Positions 25,612-34,279 of a DNA stretch of 64,000 bases are shown here, piece after piece. The DNA is from Variovorax terrae (GTDB taxonomy: Bacteria > Pseudomonadota > Gammaproteobacteria > Burkholderiales > Burkholderiaceae_C): positions 691,685 through 755,684 of the forward strand of contig NZ_JALGBI010000002.1 of the NCBI RefSeq assembly GCF_022809125.1, written 5' to 3'. Numbering within the stretch: the first letter of the stretch is position 1; each line of letters starts with the position of its first letter. Under the pieces are notes generated by a model. That model had not been told where the DNA came from. It did no database searches and was given only the letters and a program-made list of their open reading frames with translations. A program made the position numbers and the translations under genes.

Positions 25612-26382
25612 ATGGCAGAAACCGTACTCAAAGTCGCCGGCATCTCCAAACGCTTCGGCGGCCTGCAGGCCCTCAGCGATGTGGGCATCACCATCGAACG
25701 CGGCCAGGTCTACGGGCTGATCGGCCCCAACGGCGCGGGCAAGACCACCTTCTTCAATGTCATCACGGGCCTCTACACGCCCGACAGCGGCAGCTTCGAG
25801 CTGGCAGGCAAGCCCTACCAGCCCTCCGCGGTGCACGAGGTGGCCAAGGCCGGCATCGCGCGCACCTTCCAGAACATCCGCCTGTTCGCCGAGATGACGG
25901 CGCTCGAGAACGTGATGGTGGGCCGCCACATCCGCACCGGATCGGGGCTGCTCGGCGCGATCTTCCGCACCCCGGGCTTCAAGGCCGAGGAGGCCGCGAT
26001 CGCCAAGCGCGCGCAGGAGCTGCTGGACTACGTGGGCATCGGCAAGTACACCGACTACAAGGCCCGCACCCTCAGCTACGGGGACCAGCGCCGCCTGGAG
26101 ATCGCGCGCGCGCTGGCCACCGACCCGCAGCTCATCGCGCTGGACGAACCCGCGGCCGGCATGAACGCCACCGAGAAGGTCATGCTGCGCGAGCTGATCG
26201 ACCGCATCCGCCACGACAACCGCACCATCCTGCTGATCGAGCACGACGTGAAGCTCGTCATGGGCCTGTGCGACCGCGTCACCGTGCTCGACTATGGCAA
26301 GCAGATCGCCGAAGGCACGCCCTACGACGTGCAGAAGAACGAGAAGGTGATCGAGGCCTACCTCGGCACCGGCGGCCACTGA
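25612..26382 (+). CDS. livG: branched-chain amino acid ABC transporter ATP-binding protein LivG
   Basis: 256-residue ABC ATPase. Walker A GPNGAGKTTFFNVITG, signature region TLSYGDQRRLEIARALATDP, Walker B LIALDEPAAGMN and the LivG-specific EHDVKLVMGLCDRV with YGKQIAEGTP. Starts 10 bases after livM; strong ribosome site GAGGAG. Confidence 0.95.
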   Translation: MAETVLKVAGISKRFGGLQALSDVGITIERGQVYGLIGPNGAGKTTFFNVITGLYTPDSGSFELAGKPYQPSAVHEVAKAGIARTFQNIRLFAEMTALENVMVGRHIRTGSGLLGAIFRTPGFKAEEAAIAKRAQELLDYVGIGKYTDYKARTLSYGDQRRLEIARALATDPQLIALDEPAAGMNATEKVMLRELIDRIRHDNRTILLIEHDVKLVMGLCDRVTVLDYGKQIAEGTPYDVQKNEKVIEAYLGTGGH

Positions 26383-26396
26383 GCGGGAGAACACGG

Positions 26397-27113
26397 ATGA
26401 GCAATACTCTTTTGAAAGTCAGTGGCCTGAAGGTGGCCTACGGCGGCATCCAGGCCGTCAAGGGCGTGGACTTCGAGGTGCGCGAGGGCGAGCTGGTGTC
26501 GCTGATCGGCTCCAACGGCGCGGGCAAGACCACCACCATGAAGGCCATCACCGGCACGCTGGCGCTGAGCGACGGCGACATCGAATACCTGGGCAAGAGC
26601 ATCCACGGCCAGGGGCCGTGGGACCTGGTGCGCCAGGGCCTGGCCATGGTGCCGGAAGGCCGTGGCGTGTTCACCCGCATGAGCATCACCGAGAACCTGA
26701 TGATGGGCGCCTATGTGCGCAGCGACAAGCCCGCCATCGCGCAGGACGTCGAGCGGGTGTTCACCATCTTCCCGCGCCTCAAGGAGCGCAAGGACCAGCT
26801 GGCCGGCACCATGTCCGGCGGCGAGCAGCAGATGCTGGCCATGGGCCGGGCGCTCATGAGCCGCCCCAAGGTGCTGCTGCTGGACGAGCCCTCGATGGGC
26901 CTGTCGCCCATCATGGTGGACAAGATCTTCGAGGTAGTGCGCGACGTCTCGGCCCAGGGCGTGACCATCCTGCTGGTCGAGCAGAACGCCAGCCGCGCGC
27001 TGCAGATCGCCGACCGCAGCTACGTGATGGAGTCGGGCATCATCACCATGTCGGGCGATGCCAAGGAAATGCTGAGCGACCCGAAAGTCCGCGCGGCCTA
27101 CCTCGGGGAGTAG
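26397..27113 (+). CDS. livF: branched-chain amino acid ABC transporter ATP-binding protein LivF
   Basis: 238-residue ABC ATPase, second nucleotide-binding subunit. Walker A GSNGAGKTTTMKAITG, MVPEGRGVFTRMSITENLMMGAY, signature MSGGEQQMLAMGRALMSRP, Walker B LLLDEPSMGLSP. It starts at ATG 26397, 15 bases after livG. Last gene of the operon. Confidence 0.95.
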   Translation: MSNTLLKVSGLKVAYGGIQAVKGVDFEVREGELVSLIGSNGAGKTTTMKAITGTLALSDGDIEYLGKSIHGQGPWDLVRQGLAMVPEGRGVFTRMSITENLMMGAYVRSDKPAIAQDVERVFTIFPRLKERKDQLAGTMSGGEQQMLAMGRALMSRPKVLLLDEPSMGLSPIMVDKIFEVVRDVSAQGVTILLVEQNASRALQIADRSYVMESGIITMSGDAKEMLSDPKVRAAYLGE

Positions 27114-27120
27114 CCTCCAG

Positions 27121-27215
27121 GCTCGGCATGCTGCGGGGCGGCGCCTGCGGCCTTCATCTGGCAGAAGGGGGCAGCCAGCGGCCCGGTTCAGCCGGCTTCG
27201 CGGCAGCCCCGAACG
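27121..27215. repeat. G/C-rich family B-like repeat downstream of livF
   Basis: Has GCGCCTGCGGCCTTC, a GGGGG stretch and CCGGCTTCGCGG, in the order seen in the ribF and DUF58 copies, though more diverged. It could fold and act as a transcription end; I see no cleaner terminator for the liv operon. Confidence 0.35.
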
Positions 27216-27256
27216 TCCCTACACGGCCTGCGAGCCGGTTTTTCAAACAAAATCAG

Positions 27257-27304
27257 GCCAAGGTCCAGGTGGGGCGGTCATTGTTTGCTATCAATTTTGA
27301 AGCA
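27257..27304 (+). repeat. family A repeat, copy 5
   Basis: AAGGTCCAGGTGGGGCGGTC, then ATTGTTTGCTATCAATTTTG and AAGCA. The 5' half is nearly identical to the copy at 39333-39380. Lies between convergent livF and recJ. Confidence 0.75.
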
Positions 27305-27314
27305 ACCGTGGCCG

Positions 27315-29024
27315 TCAAAGCTCCGCGCCTTCGACCAGGAAGCGCACGCGCCGCACGCCCTGCCATTCGTCCGCATCGAGGCGGAAGGCGAGCTTCACGC
27401 GCGCCGGCAGCGGGTCGGTGTGGCCGAACCAGATGCCGTCCACCGGCTGGCCCTGGTGGCGCAGCTTGAGCGCCAGGTGCTTCTCGCCCACCAGGCGCTG
27501 CGACAGCACCTCCACCTCTTCGCTGAACGTCGGCGGCGCGAAGCCCTGGCCCCAGACCTCGCGGTGCAGCGTGTCCACCATGTCGGCGCGGCGGTATTCG
27601 GGCGCCAGCGGGCCGTCGGTGTCGAGCCGGCGCGTCAGCGTGGCGGCATCGAGCCATTCCTGGGCCACCTGGCTCAGCGCTTGCTCGAACCGCTCGAGCT
27701 GCGCCTGCTCCACCGTGCAGCCCGCCGCCATGGCGTGGCCGCCGAAGCGCAGCAGCACCCCGGGGTGGCGCTTGGCCACGAGGTCGAGCGCGTCGCGCAG
27801 GTGAAAGCCCGGGATCGAGCGGCCCGAGCCCTTGAGCTCGTGCTCCTTGCCCGGCGCCTGGCTGGTGGCGAAGACGAAGGTCGGGCGGTGCAGCCGGTCC
27901 TTGAGCCGCGAGGCCACGATGCCGACCACGCCTTCATGGAAATCGGGGTCGAACACGCACAGCGCGGGCGGCGGCGCATCCGCTTCGCCGAACAGCGATT
28001 CGGCGATCAGGAACGCCTGGTCGCGCATGCCGCCCTCGATCTCGCGCCGCTCGCGGTTGATGCCGTCCAGCGTGCGCGCGAGCTCGTCGGCGCGCGCCGC
28101 GTCGTCGGTCAGCAGGCACTCGATGCCCAGCGTCATGTCGGCCAGGCGGCCGGCGGCATTGATGCGCGGGCCCAGCGCGAAGCCGAAGTCGAAGGTGGTG
28201 GCGGCCCGGGCCTGGCGGCCCGCGGCCGTGAACAGGCCGGCCAGGCCGGCCGGCAGCGCGCCGGCCCGGATGCGCCTGAGGCCCTGTGCCACCAGGCGGC
28301 GGTTGTTGGCGTCGAGCCTCACCACGTCGGCCACCGTGCCCAGGGCCACCAGCGGCAGCAGGGGGTCGAGCCGGGGCTGGCTGGCCGCATCGAACACGCC
28401 GCGCGCGCGCAGCTCCGAGCGCAGCGCCAGCAGCACGTAGAACATCACGCCGACGCCGGCGATGTGCTTGCTCTCGAAGCCGCAGCCCGGCTGGTTGGGG
28501 TTGACGATCACGTCGGCCGCGGGCAGCTCGGCGGCGGGCAGGTGGTGGTCGGTCACCAGCACCTGCAGCCCGAGCGCCTGCGCGGCGGCCACGCCGGCCA
28601 CGCTGGCGATGCCGTTGTCCACCGTGATCAGCACGTCGGCGCCGCTGTCCTTCACGCGCTGCGCGATCGGCGGGGTGAGGCCGTAGCCGTCGATCACGCG
28701 GTCGGGCACGATGTAGCCCAGCCGCTGCGCGCCCAGCAGGCGCAGGCCGCGCAGGCCGACGGCGCAGGCCGTGGCGCCGTCGCAGTCGTAGTCGGCCACG
28801 ATGCACAGGCGCTTGCCGGCCGCCATCGCATCGGCCAGCAGCACGGCGGCCTCGGCCGCGCCCTTGAGGCCCTCGGGCGGCAGCAGGCGCGCCAGGCCGT
28901 CGTCCAGCTCTTCCTTGGCACAGACGCCGCGCGCGGCATACAGGCGCGCCAGCAGGGGATGGACGCCGGCCTGCTCCAGCGCCCAGGCGGCGCGAGGGGG
29001 AACTTCTCTTGCTATTATTTTCAT
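27315..29024 (-). CDS. recJ: single-stranded-DNA-specific exonuclease RecJ
   Basis: 5'-3' ssDNA exonuclease of recombination and mismatch repair, DHH phosphoesterase family, 569 residues. Metal-binding motifs: DYDCDGATA, TVDNG, VTDHHLP, GPRINAAGRL. The DHHA1 region FGGHAMAAGCTV and the C-terminal OB-type domain follow. The start codon overlaps the stop of the RpfE-like gene (ATGA) and lies inside a family A repeat, so the N-terminus MKIIAREVP is coded by the repeat. Confidence 0.95.
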   Translation of the reverse strand: MKIIAREVPPRAAWALEQAGVHPLLARLYAARGVCAKEELDDGLARLLPPEGLKGAAEAAVLLADAMAAGKRLCIVADYDCDGATACAVGLRGLRLLGAQRLGYIVPDRVIDGYGLTPPIAQRVKDSGADVLITVDNGIASVAGVAAAQALGLQVLVTDHHLPAAELPAADVIVNPNQPGCGFESKHIAGVGVMFYVLLALRSELRARGVFDAASQPRLDPLLPLVALGTVADVVRLDANNRRLVAQGLRRIRAGALPAGLAGLFTAAGRQARAATTFDFGFALGPRINAAGRLADMTLGIECLLTDDAARADELARTLDGINRERREIEGGMRDQAFLIAESLFGEADAPPPALCVFDPDFHEGVVGIVASRLKDRLHRPTFVFATSQAPGKEHELKGSGRSIPGFHLRDALDLVAKRHPGVLLRFGGHAMAAGCTVEQAQLERFEQALSQVAQEWLDAATLTRRLDTDGPLAPEYRRADMVDTLHREVWGQGFAPPTFSEEVEVLSQRLVGEKHLALKLRHQGQPVDGIWFGHTDPLPARVKLAFRLDADEWQGVRRVRFLVEGAEL

Positions 29025-29060
29025 AGCGCCTCAAGAACCGTGCGTGCGGACGTGCGGCCG
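29009..29060 (-). repeat. family A repeat, copy 6 (contains the recJ start)
   Basis: On the minus strand: GGCCGCACGTCCGCACGCAC, CGGTTCTTGAGGCGCTATGA and AAATAATAGCAAG. It covers the end of the RpfE-like gene, the ATGA overlap and the first codons of recJ. Confidence 0.7.
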
Positions 29061-29947
29061 AAATGGCTTGAAATCCGCTGCCAAAGGCCGCGCGCCACGG
29101 TTTCAAAGGCCTGGGCGCTGCGTTCGCCGCACAGGGTCAGCGTCACGGCCTCGCCGCGGTCCAGCGCCGCCAGCAGCGCGGCGCCCTGCGTGGCGTCGAG
29201 CTGCTGCCAGGCCTGCGTCCAGGCGGCCCAGTCCTCCCGCAGGGCGGCCTGCGCCAGGCTCTGCGGCACGGTCGGCCCCGGCCCGGGCCGGGGCGGCTGC
29301 TGCAGGGCGCCGGTGCCGCTGACCCAGAACGAATTGACGGGCAGCAGGCCGCGCTGTTCACGCGCGTCGTTCACGGCGTGGGTGTAGAGCAGCATCTGCA
29401 TCTCGTTCTGCAGGCGGCGCAGGGCCCGGGCCTGCGGCAGCTTGGGCATCCAGAGGTCGATGGGGCGGCCCATCACGCGGTCCAGCGAGGCCGTGGGCAG
29501 GCCGCGGAACACCTCGCCGCGCGCCAGCCAGCGCGTGGGTTGCCGGTAGGCCAGGGCCACGCCGTCTTCCTCGAAGAACGGCTGCATGGCCGCCAGCAGG
29601 GCCTGCGACTCGGCCTCCTGCAGCTGCAGCGCCTCGGGGTCGCCCATGCTGATCTGCTCGGTGCCGACGCGCCAGTGGCAGGGCGTGATCCAGGCCCAGG
29701 CCTGGTCGCCGGCATCGGCCCCGGCCTGCCAGGCGGCCCAGGGGATCTGCCCGTCGCCGGCCACCAGGCCCAGGGCGCGGGCCAGCGCCCGCTCGTGGGG
29801 CGGCGACAGCGTGTAGTCGTCGCCGGCGTCGGCCGCGGCGGGGGTCAGGCGCGCCAGCAGCCGGTCGAGGTGCGGCAGGGCCAGCGAGCGCAGGGCCTGC
29901 TGGCAGGCTGGGGCGCTGCCGGAGGCGAACGGAATCAGGAGGTGCAT
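29021..29947 (-). CDS. RpfE-like conserved protein
   Basis: 308-residue protein, conserved next to recJ in beta- and gammaproteobacteria (rpfE in the Xanthomonas rpf region). It shows HLLIPFASGSAPACQQAL at the start, WAWITPCHWRVGTEQISM, and LYTHAVNDAREQRGLLPVNSFWVSGTGAL near residue 200-230, which is the family core. It is often annotated as a phosphoglycerate-mutase-like protein, but the biochemical role is unknown. Coupled to recJ by a 4-base overlap. Confidence 0.75.
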   Translation of the reverse strand: MHLLIPFASGSAPACQQALRSLALPHLDRLLARLTPAAADAGDDYTLSPPHERALARALGLVAGDGQIPWAAWQAGADAGDQAWAWITPCHWRVGTEQISMGDPEALQLQEAESQALLAAMQPFFEEDGVALAYRQPTRWLARGEVFRGLPTASLDRVMGRPIDLWMPKLPQARALRRLQNEMQMLLYTHAVNDAREQRGLLPVNSFWVSGTGALQQPPRPGPGPTVPQSLAQAALREDWAAWTQAWQQLDATQGAALLAALDRGEAVTLTLCGERSAQAFETVARGLWQRISSHFGRTSARTVLEAL

Positions 29948-30024
29948 GGGGTGATTGTCCGGGATGCCACAATCCAGCCAGGCATGACCTTCTTTTGGCC
30001 GACGACCTCCTTTCCTGGCAGCCG

Positions 30025-31281
30025 ATGCAACTTCCCTTTGAACTGACCCTGGGCTGGCGCTACACCCGCGCGGGCCGCGCCACCCGGCGCGACGGCTTCA
30101 TCTCCTTCATCTCGGGCGTGTCCATGCTGGGCATTGCGCTGGGCGTGGCGGCGCTGATCATCGTGCTGAGCGTGATGAACGGCTTCCAGAAGGAGGTGCG
30201 CGACCGCATGCTGAGCGTGGTGTCGCACATCGAGATCTTCGCGCCCGGCGGCGCGGCCCTGCCCGACGTGGACAAGACCCTGGCCGAGGCGCGCCGCAAT
30301 CCGCAGGTGGTGGGCGCCGCCCCCTTCATCGCCGCCCAGGCCCTGCTGGCGCGCGGCGAGGACATGAAGGGCGCGATCATCCGCGGTATTGATCCGGCCC
30401 GCGAGCCCGAGGTGACGGACCTGGCGGCCGACCTCCGCAACAAGGCGCTTTCGCGCCTGACGCCGGGAGGGTTCGGCATCGTGCTGGGCGGCGAACTCGC
30501 GCGCTCGCTCGGCGTGGCCGACGGCGATGCCGTGACGCTGATCGCGCCCAGCGGGCAAGTGACGCCGGCCGGCGTGGTGCCGCGCCTCAAGCAGATGACG
30601 GTGGTCGGCACCTTCGACTCCGGCCACTACGAATACGACTCGTCGCTGGCCATGATCCACCAGGACGACGCGGCGCGCATCTTCCGGCTCGAAGGGCCGA
30701 CCGGCATCCGCCTGAAGCTCAAGGACCTGCACCAGGCGCGCGAGGTGGCCGTGGAGCTGAGCCACAGCCTGAGCGGCAACCTGCTGATCCGCGACTGGAC
30801 GCGCCAGAACAAGACCTGGTTCGCGGCCGTGCAGTTGGAGAAACGCATGATGTTCATCATCCTCACGCTGATCGTGGCGGTGGCCGCGTTCAACCTGGTC
30901 AGCACGCTGGTGATGACGGTGACCGACAAGCGCGCCGACATCGCGATCCTGCGCACGCTGGGCGCCAGTCCGAAAAGCATCATGGGCATCTTCATGGTGC
31001 AGGGCGCGATGGTCGGCGTGATCGGCACGCTGGCCGGGCTGCTGCTGGGCCTGGGCATTGCGCTCAACATCGATGTGATCGTGCCGGCGCTCGAGCAGCT
31101 GCTGCACGCGAGCTTCCTGCCCAAGGACATCTACCTGATCAGCCGCATGCCCAGCGACCCGCAGAGCGCCGACATCGTGCCGGTCGCGGTGATCTCGCTG
31201 GTGCTGTCCTTTGTGGCGACTCTCTATCCGAGCTGGCGCGCCAGCCGTGTCAATCCGGCGGAGGCCCTGCGCTATGAATGA
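30025..31281 (+). CDS. lolC: lipoprotein-releasing ABC transporter permease (LolC/E)
   Basis: 418-residue inner-membrane protein with one N-terminal and three C-terminal membrane segments and a large periplasmic domain, FtsX-like family. Typical start [14 protein letters not shown]...[34 protein letters not shown]; typical end [27 protein letters not shown]. Start at ATG 30025 rather than the upstream in-frame ATG. Only one LolC/E-type permease gene precedes lolD, so the complex probably has two copies of it (LolF-like arrangement) unless a second gene lies elsewhere. Confidence 0.93.
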   Translation: MQLPFELTLGWRYTRAGRATRRDGFISFISGVSMLGIALGVAALIIVLSVMNGFQKEVRDRMLSVVSHIEIFAPGGAALPDVDKTLAEARRNPQVVGAAPFIAAQALLARGEDMKGAIIRGIDPAREPEVTDLAADLRNKALSRLTPGGFGIVLGGELARSLGVADGDAVTLIAPSGQVTPAGVVPRLKQMTVVGTFDSGHYEYDSSLAMIHQDDAARIFRLEGPTGIRLKLKDLHQAREVAVELSHSLSGNLLIRDWTRQNKTWFAAVQLEKRMMFIILTLIVAVAAFNLVSTLVMTVTDKRADIAILRTLGASPKSIMGIFMVQGAMVGVIGTLAGLLLGLGIALNIDVIVPALEQLLHASFLPKDIYLISRMPSDPQSADIVPVAVISLVLSFVATLYPSWRASRVNPAEALRYE

Positions 31282-31957
31282 GGTGGTGTTGCAGGCCGAG
31301 GGCCTGACCAAGCGTTTCGTCGAAGGCCGGCTCGACGTGACCGTGCTGCAGGGCGTGGACCTGCAGGTGCGTGCCGGCGAGACGCTGGCCATCGTGGGGG
31401 CCTCGGGCTCGGGCAAGAGCACGTTGCTGCACCTGCTGGGCGGGCTCGACGCGCCGAGCGGCGGCAGCGTGCGCCTGCAAGGCCAGAACCTGGCCAGCCT
31501 GGATGCCGCCGCCCAGGGCGTGCTGCGCAACCGCCATCTGGGCTTCGTCTACCAGTTCCACCACCTGCTGCCCGAATTCAGCGCGCTGGACAACGTCGCC
31601 ATGCCGCTGTCGATCCGGCGCCAGCCGCAGGCAGAGTGCGAGCAGGCGGCCGCCGCCGTGCTGGCGGCCGTGGGCCTGCAGGAGCGCCTGCAGCACCGGC
31701 CGGCGGAGCTGTCGGGCGGCGAGCGCCAGCGCGTGGCCATCGCGCGCGCGCTGGTCACGCGGCCGGCCTGCGTGCTGGCCGACGAGCCCACCGGCAACCT
31801 CGACCGCAACACCGCCGACGGCGTGTTCCAGCTGATGCTGCAGCTGGCGCGGGAGCAGGGCACGGCCTTCGTGATGGTCACGCACGACGAGTCGCTGGCG
31901 GCGCGCTGCCAGCGCCAGTTGCGGCTGGTGCGCGGCCGCCTGTCCGAGCAGGCGTGA
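31274..31957 (+). CDS. lolD: lipoprotein-releasing ABC transporter ATP-binding protein
   Basis: 227-residue ABC ATPase. Walker [17 protein letters not shown], LolD motif [26 protein letters not shown], signature [15 protein letters not shown], Walker [12 protein letters not shown]. Its ATG overlaps the stop of lolC by 8 bases. Works with LolA (18.0 kb) and LolB (61.4 kb). Confidence 0.95.
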   Translation: MNEVVLQAEGLTKRFVEGRLDVTVLQGVDLQVRAGETLAIVGASGSGKSTLLHLLGGLDAPSGGSVRLQGQNLASLDAAAQGVLRNRHLGFVYQFHHLLPEFSALDNVAMPLSIRRQPQAECEQAAAAVLAAVGLQERLQHRPAELSGGERQRVAIARALVTRPACVLADEPTGNLDRNTADGVFQLMLQLAREQGTAFVMVTHDESLAARCQRQLRLVRGRLSEQA

Positions 31958-31987
31958 TGTCGCCGGCGATGCTCGGGCCCCGATAGG

Positions 31988-33079
31988 TCAGAGCATCGGG
32001 TGCGGCGGGACCCCGGTGTTCGCGCCGGCGAGCTGGAACCCGTATTCGGACGAATCGATGAGGTGCACGGCGGCCAGCAGGCTGCCGTCGTCGCCGATCG
32101 GGATCGCCGGTTCGAGCAGCGGGCGGATGCGGCCGGACAGGGCGCTGTGCAGATCGATGTCGACCAAAGACTGGCCGCTGCGCACCTCGGCCGCTTCGGC
32201 CGGAGGCAGGCCGTTGGCGCGCCCCACGTCCGACAGGATTTCCAGCCCGCCTGAGAACTCCAACTGGAGCCAGGACAGGTTTCCGGCGCCGTCGATCCCG
32301 AGAATCCCGAAAGGCGAGCCCATCACCACGTACTCCACCCAGTGGCGTCGCGCCAGGTCGAGCAGGTCCCGGGCCACCGCCGGGTGCTGCAGCGCCAGCC
32401 GCTGCCGGCGGTTCAGTGTGCGGGCCCAGATGGCCTCGAAGGCCGGATGGGGGGACCAGAGCAACTGCTCGATGATGCCGCTGAGAGGGGTGGCGTCGTG
32501 GGGCAGGTACAGGACGCCGTCCAGGGCCGGGGCCAGGGCGGTTGCGAGGTCGCTGGGCGCATCCGTCAGCATGAGCTTGTGGCCCGGCCAGCCGAGCAGG
32601 TCGCTCATGACCTGCCGTTCGGGCATGCCGGACATCGGGGAGACCGCGGCCAGCAAGCGCGTGAGGGCGTAACGCTCGGGCGCGCGCGCCCAGTAGCGGA
32701 GCACCAGGCGGATCAGGGACCGGCCTTCGAGGTGGGAATCGACCATGCGCCGGTGCGCCCAGAAGTCGGCTTCCCAGCGGGGAGGCTCCTGCTGCATGTA
32801 GTTCAGGCAGGTCTCGGAACTGCCGAAGGACAGGATGTTCCAGCTGGCCGGAAGTGTCTTGCGCAGCCGCCCCAGCTGGTCGGGGCATTCGCCCAGCAGC
32901 ACGATCTGGCCCGGGCGGCGGTACAGGGGAAAGCCCTCGGGGGCTCCGGCCATCGCCGGGATGTCGAGGAACCCGCTGGCGTTCGAGGCCGGCTCCATGG
33001 CCAGCCTGTCCAGGCGCGGCGAGGCGGGATTCAGGTGGCGGGCGATCCTGCCCATCAGATGAAAGCCTCGTGAACCCAC
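31988..33079 (-). CDS. receiver-like accessory protein next to luxI
   Basis: 363 residues, beginning with a basic segment (first codon may instead be M9 or M28). Residues ~55-110 resemble a degenerate response-regulator receiver: QIVLLGECPDQLGRLRKTLPASWNILSFGSSETCLNYMQQEPPRWEADFW, without the usual phospho-Asp block in an obvious place. The rest is unknown. It is 18 bases downstream of luxI and likely cotranscribed, so it probably takes part in quorum-sensing output. Similar large proteins are found beside luxI in other Burkholderiales, from general knowledge. Confidence 0.6.
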   Translation of the reverse strand: MGSRGFHLMGRIARHLNPASPRLDRLAMEPASNASGFLDIPAMAGAPEGFPLYRRPGQIVLLGECPDQLGRLRKTLPASWNILSFGSSETCLNYMQQEPPRWEADFWAHRRMVDSHLEGRSLIRLVLRYWARAPERYALTRLLAAVSPMSGMPERQVMSDLLGWPGHKLMLTDAPSDLATALAPALDGVLYLPHDATPLSGIIEQLLWSPHPAFEAIWARTLNRRQRLALQHPAVARDLLDLARRHWVEYVVMGSPFGILGIDGAGNLSWLQLEFSGGLEILSDVGRANGLPPAEAAEVRSGQSLVDIDLHSALSGRIRPLLEPAIPIGDDGSLLAAVHLIDSSEYGFQLAGANTGVPPHPML

Positions 33080-33097
33080 AGTGCGCGCTCCCGCCGG

Positions 33098-33712
33098 TCA
33101 GGCCAACCCATTCAGGCTGGGTTCCGGCTCTTCGGTCTGGACGGCCCGCAGGGTGATCTCGTCGACTTCGATGATGCAGGCGACGGTCAGGACCACGCCG
33201 ATCTTGATCGGGGGGCCGATGCGGTGGATGTGCAGCCCCTGGCGCTTGAGCAGCCGCTCGATGGCCACTGTGGTGACGGTGACGTAGCGCACGATGTTGT
33301 TGGCCAGCGCGAAGCGGGCGGCTTCGGCCATCAGGGCCACGGAAAGGGGGCCGAACCCGCTGTCGGCCGTTGCCACGCGGTCCGACGCGATGGCGAAGCG
33401 GCTGAGCTCCCAGATGTCGGCCGCTGCCGGTGCGGGTTGGCCGTGCAGCAGCTCGGGAAAGGTATGGCTCAGCATGTAGGGCCCGACGGTCGGCAGCAGG
33501 CGCCAGCAGGCGTCGACCTCGGTGCCGGGGGATTTCGCGATGATGTAGGCGGCGCGCTCGATGTCGTCGAAGGCATCGCGTTCCAGGCCGTCGTGGGTCT
33601 GAACGGCCCAGCCCAGCCGTCCGGCGAAAACCTCATAGCGTAGCTGGAACATGCCGGTGCGCTCGGCCTCCGACATCTCGGGAAGCTGCAGGGTGCTCAC
33701 AACGTGGTTCAT
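33098..33712 (-). CDS. acyl-homoserine lactone synthase, LuxI family
   Basis: 204 residues, makes an AHL signal from SAM and an acyl donor (acyl-ACP or acyl-CoA). The invariant residues are all visible: R25, F29 (LRYEVF), W35, D46, D49 (ERDAFDD), R71 (CWRLLPT), F85, E102 and R105 (WELSRFAI). Acyl chain length cannot be told from the sequence. It is on the strand opposite to luxR, with the unknown 147-residue gene between them. A hairpin at 33715-33750 overlaps its ribosome site. Probably activated by the neighbouring LuxR protein. Confidence 0.93.
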   Translation of the reverse strand: MNHVVSTLQLPEMSEAERTGMFQLRYEVFAGRLGWAVQTHDGLERDAFDDIERAAYIIAKSPGTEVDACWRLLPTVGPYMLSHTFPELLHGQPAPAAADIWELSRFAIASDRVATADSGFGPLSVALMAEAARFALANNIVRYVTVTTVAIERLLKRQGLHIHRIGPPIKIGVVLTVACIIEVDEITLRAVQTEEPEPSLNGLA

Positions 33713-33714
33713 GG

Positions 33715-33750
33715 CTCGGTCCTCAAATGGCGGTGATCCATTTGACCGAG
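33715..33750 (-). promoter_or_regulatory. hairpin at the luxI ribosome-binding site
   Basis: On the minus strand CTCGGTCAAATGG pairs with CCATTT-GAG-GACCGAG across a 7-base loop. The stem is 13 pairs long, with a three-base bulge in the right arm that includes the GAGG Shine-Dalgarno core (spacing 8 to ATG). The fold ends only 2 bases before the luxI start codon, so it should restrict ribosome access. Confidence 0.55.
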
Positions 33751-33797
33751 ACGTGTGTGAAAAAGTAACTAGCTGTTTGGTGAGGGGTTACCGCTGA

Positions 33798-34241
33798 TTA
33801 ATGACTAAAAGTGGTAATCGATTCTTCGTTTATGCAATCCTGCACTGCTTTGCGCCAGGCAAGCCGGTCGATCAGGGCCCGCAAGTGCTGCTCGCAGGCC
33901 GGGACATCGAGGTCATAGCCCTGCGCATCGATCACCATGATGTTGGAGCGGGGGCCGTCGAACGGGCTGGTGCAGATCGCCTTGCCGTCCCAGGACAGCC
34001 AGTCCCAGCCGAGGCTGAGGATGGTCTGCCCGACGGTGCCGGACCATTCCGTGAAACCCGAGAAGGCCGGCCGCTGGCCGGGCCGGCCCGCATTGTCGAT
34101 CCAGGCGGCCCGGTCGCAGCCGGTGTGCAGATGCGCGAAGTTCGACGCCTCCAGCGCCTGCCGTCCGATGCGCACGCGGTAGTCGCCGGAGTGCAGCTGC
34201 GGGGGGGTGGCCCCGAACGCGGCACCTGTTGTACTATTCAT
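33798..34241 (-). CDS. small conserved protein of quorum-sensing loci (DUF4902-like)
   Basis: 147 residues, MNSTTGAAFGATPPQLHSGD; conserved-looking core ASNFAHLHTGCDRAAWID, FSGFTEWSG, LSLGWDWLSWDGKAI and RSNIMVIDAQGYDLD. I believe this is the family (DUF4902) found between or beside luxI and luxR homologues in Burkholderiales, of unknown role. It is divergent from luxR, with only 38 bases between, and in the same direction as luxI, 85 bases upstream of it. It may be a quorum-sensing modulator like RsaM, though not by sequence. Confidence 0.65.
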   Translation of the reverse strand: MNSTTGAAFGATPPQLHSGDYRVRIGRQALEASNFAHLHTGCDRAAWIDNAGRPGQRPAFSGFTEWSGTVGQTILSLGWDWLSWDGKAICTSPFDGPRSNIMVIDAQGYDLDVPACEQHLRALIDRLAWRKAVQDCINEESITTFSH

Positions 34242-34279
34242 TTCTTCTCCCTGTCAGTGGAAATCTCGGCGCAGCATCC

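Noticed and set aside
33753-33800. lux box in front of luxI (ACCAAACAGCTAGTT on the minus strand)
   Set aside because: It shares ACAGCTAG with a site near 35080 downstream of luxR, but the dyad symmetry expected of a lux box is too weak to call.
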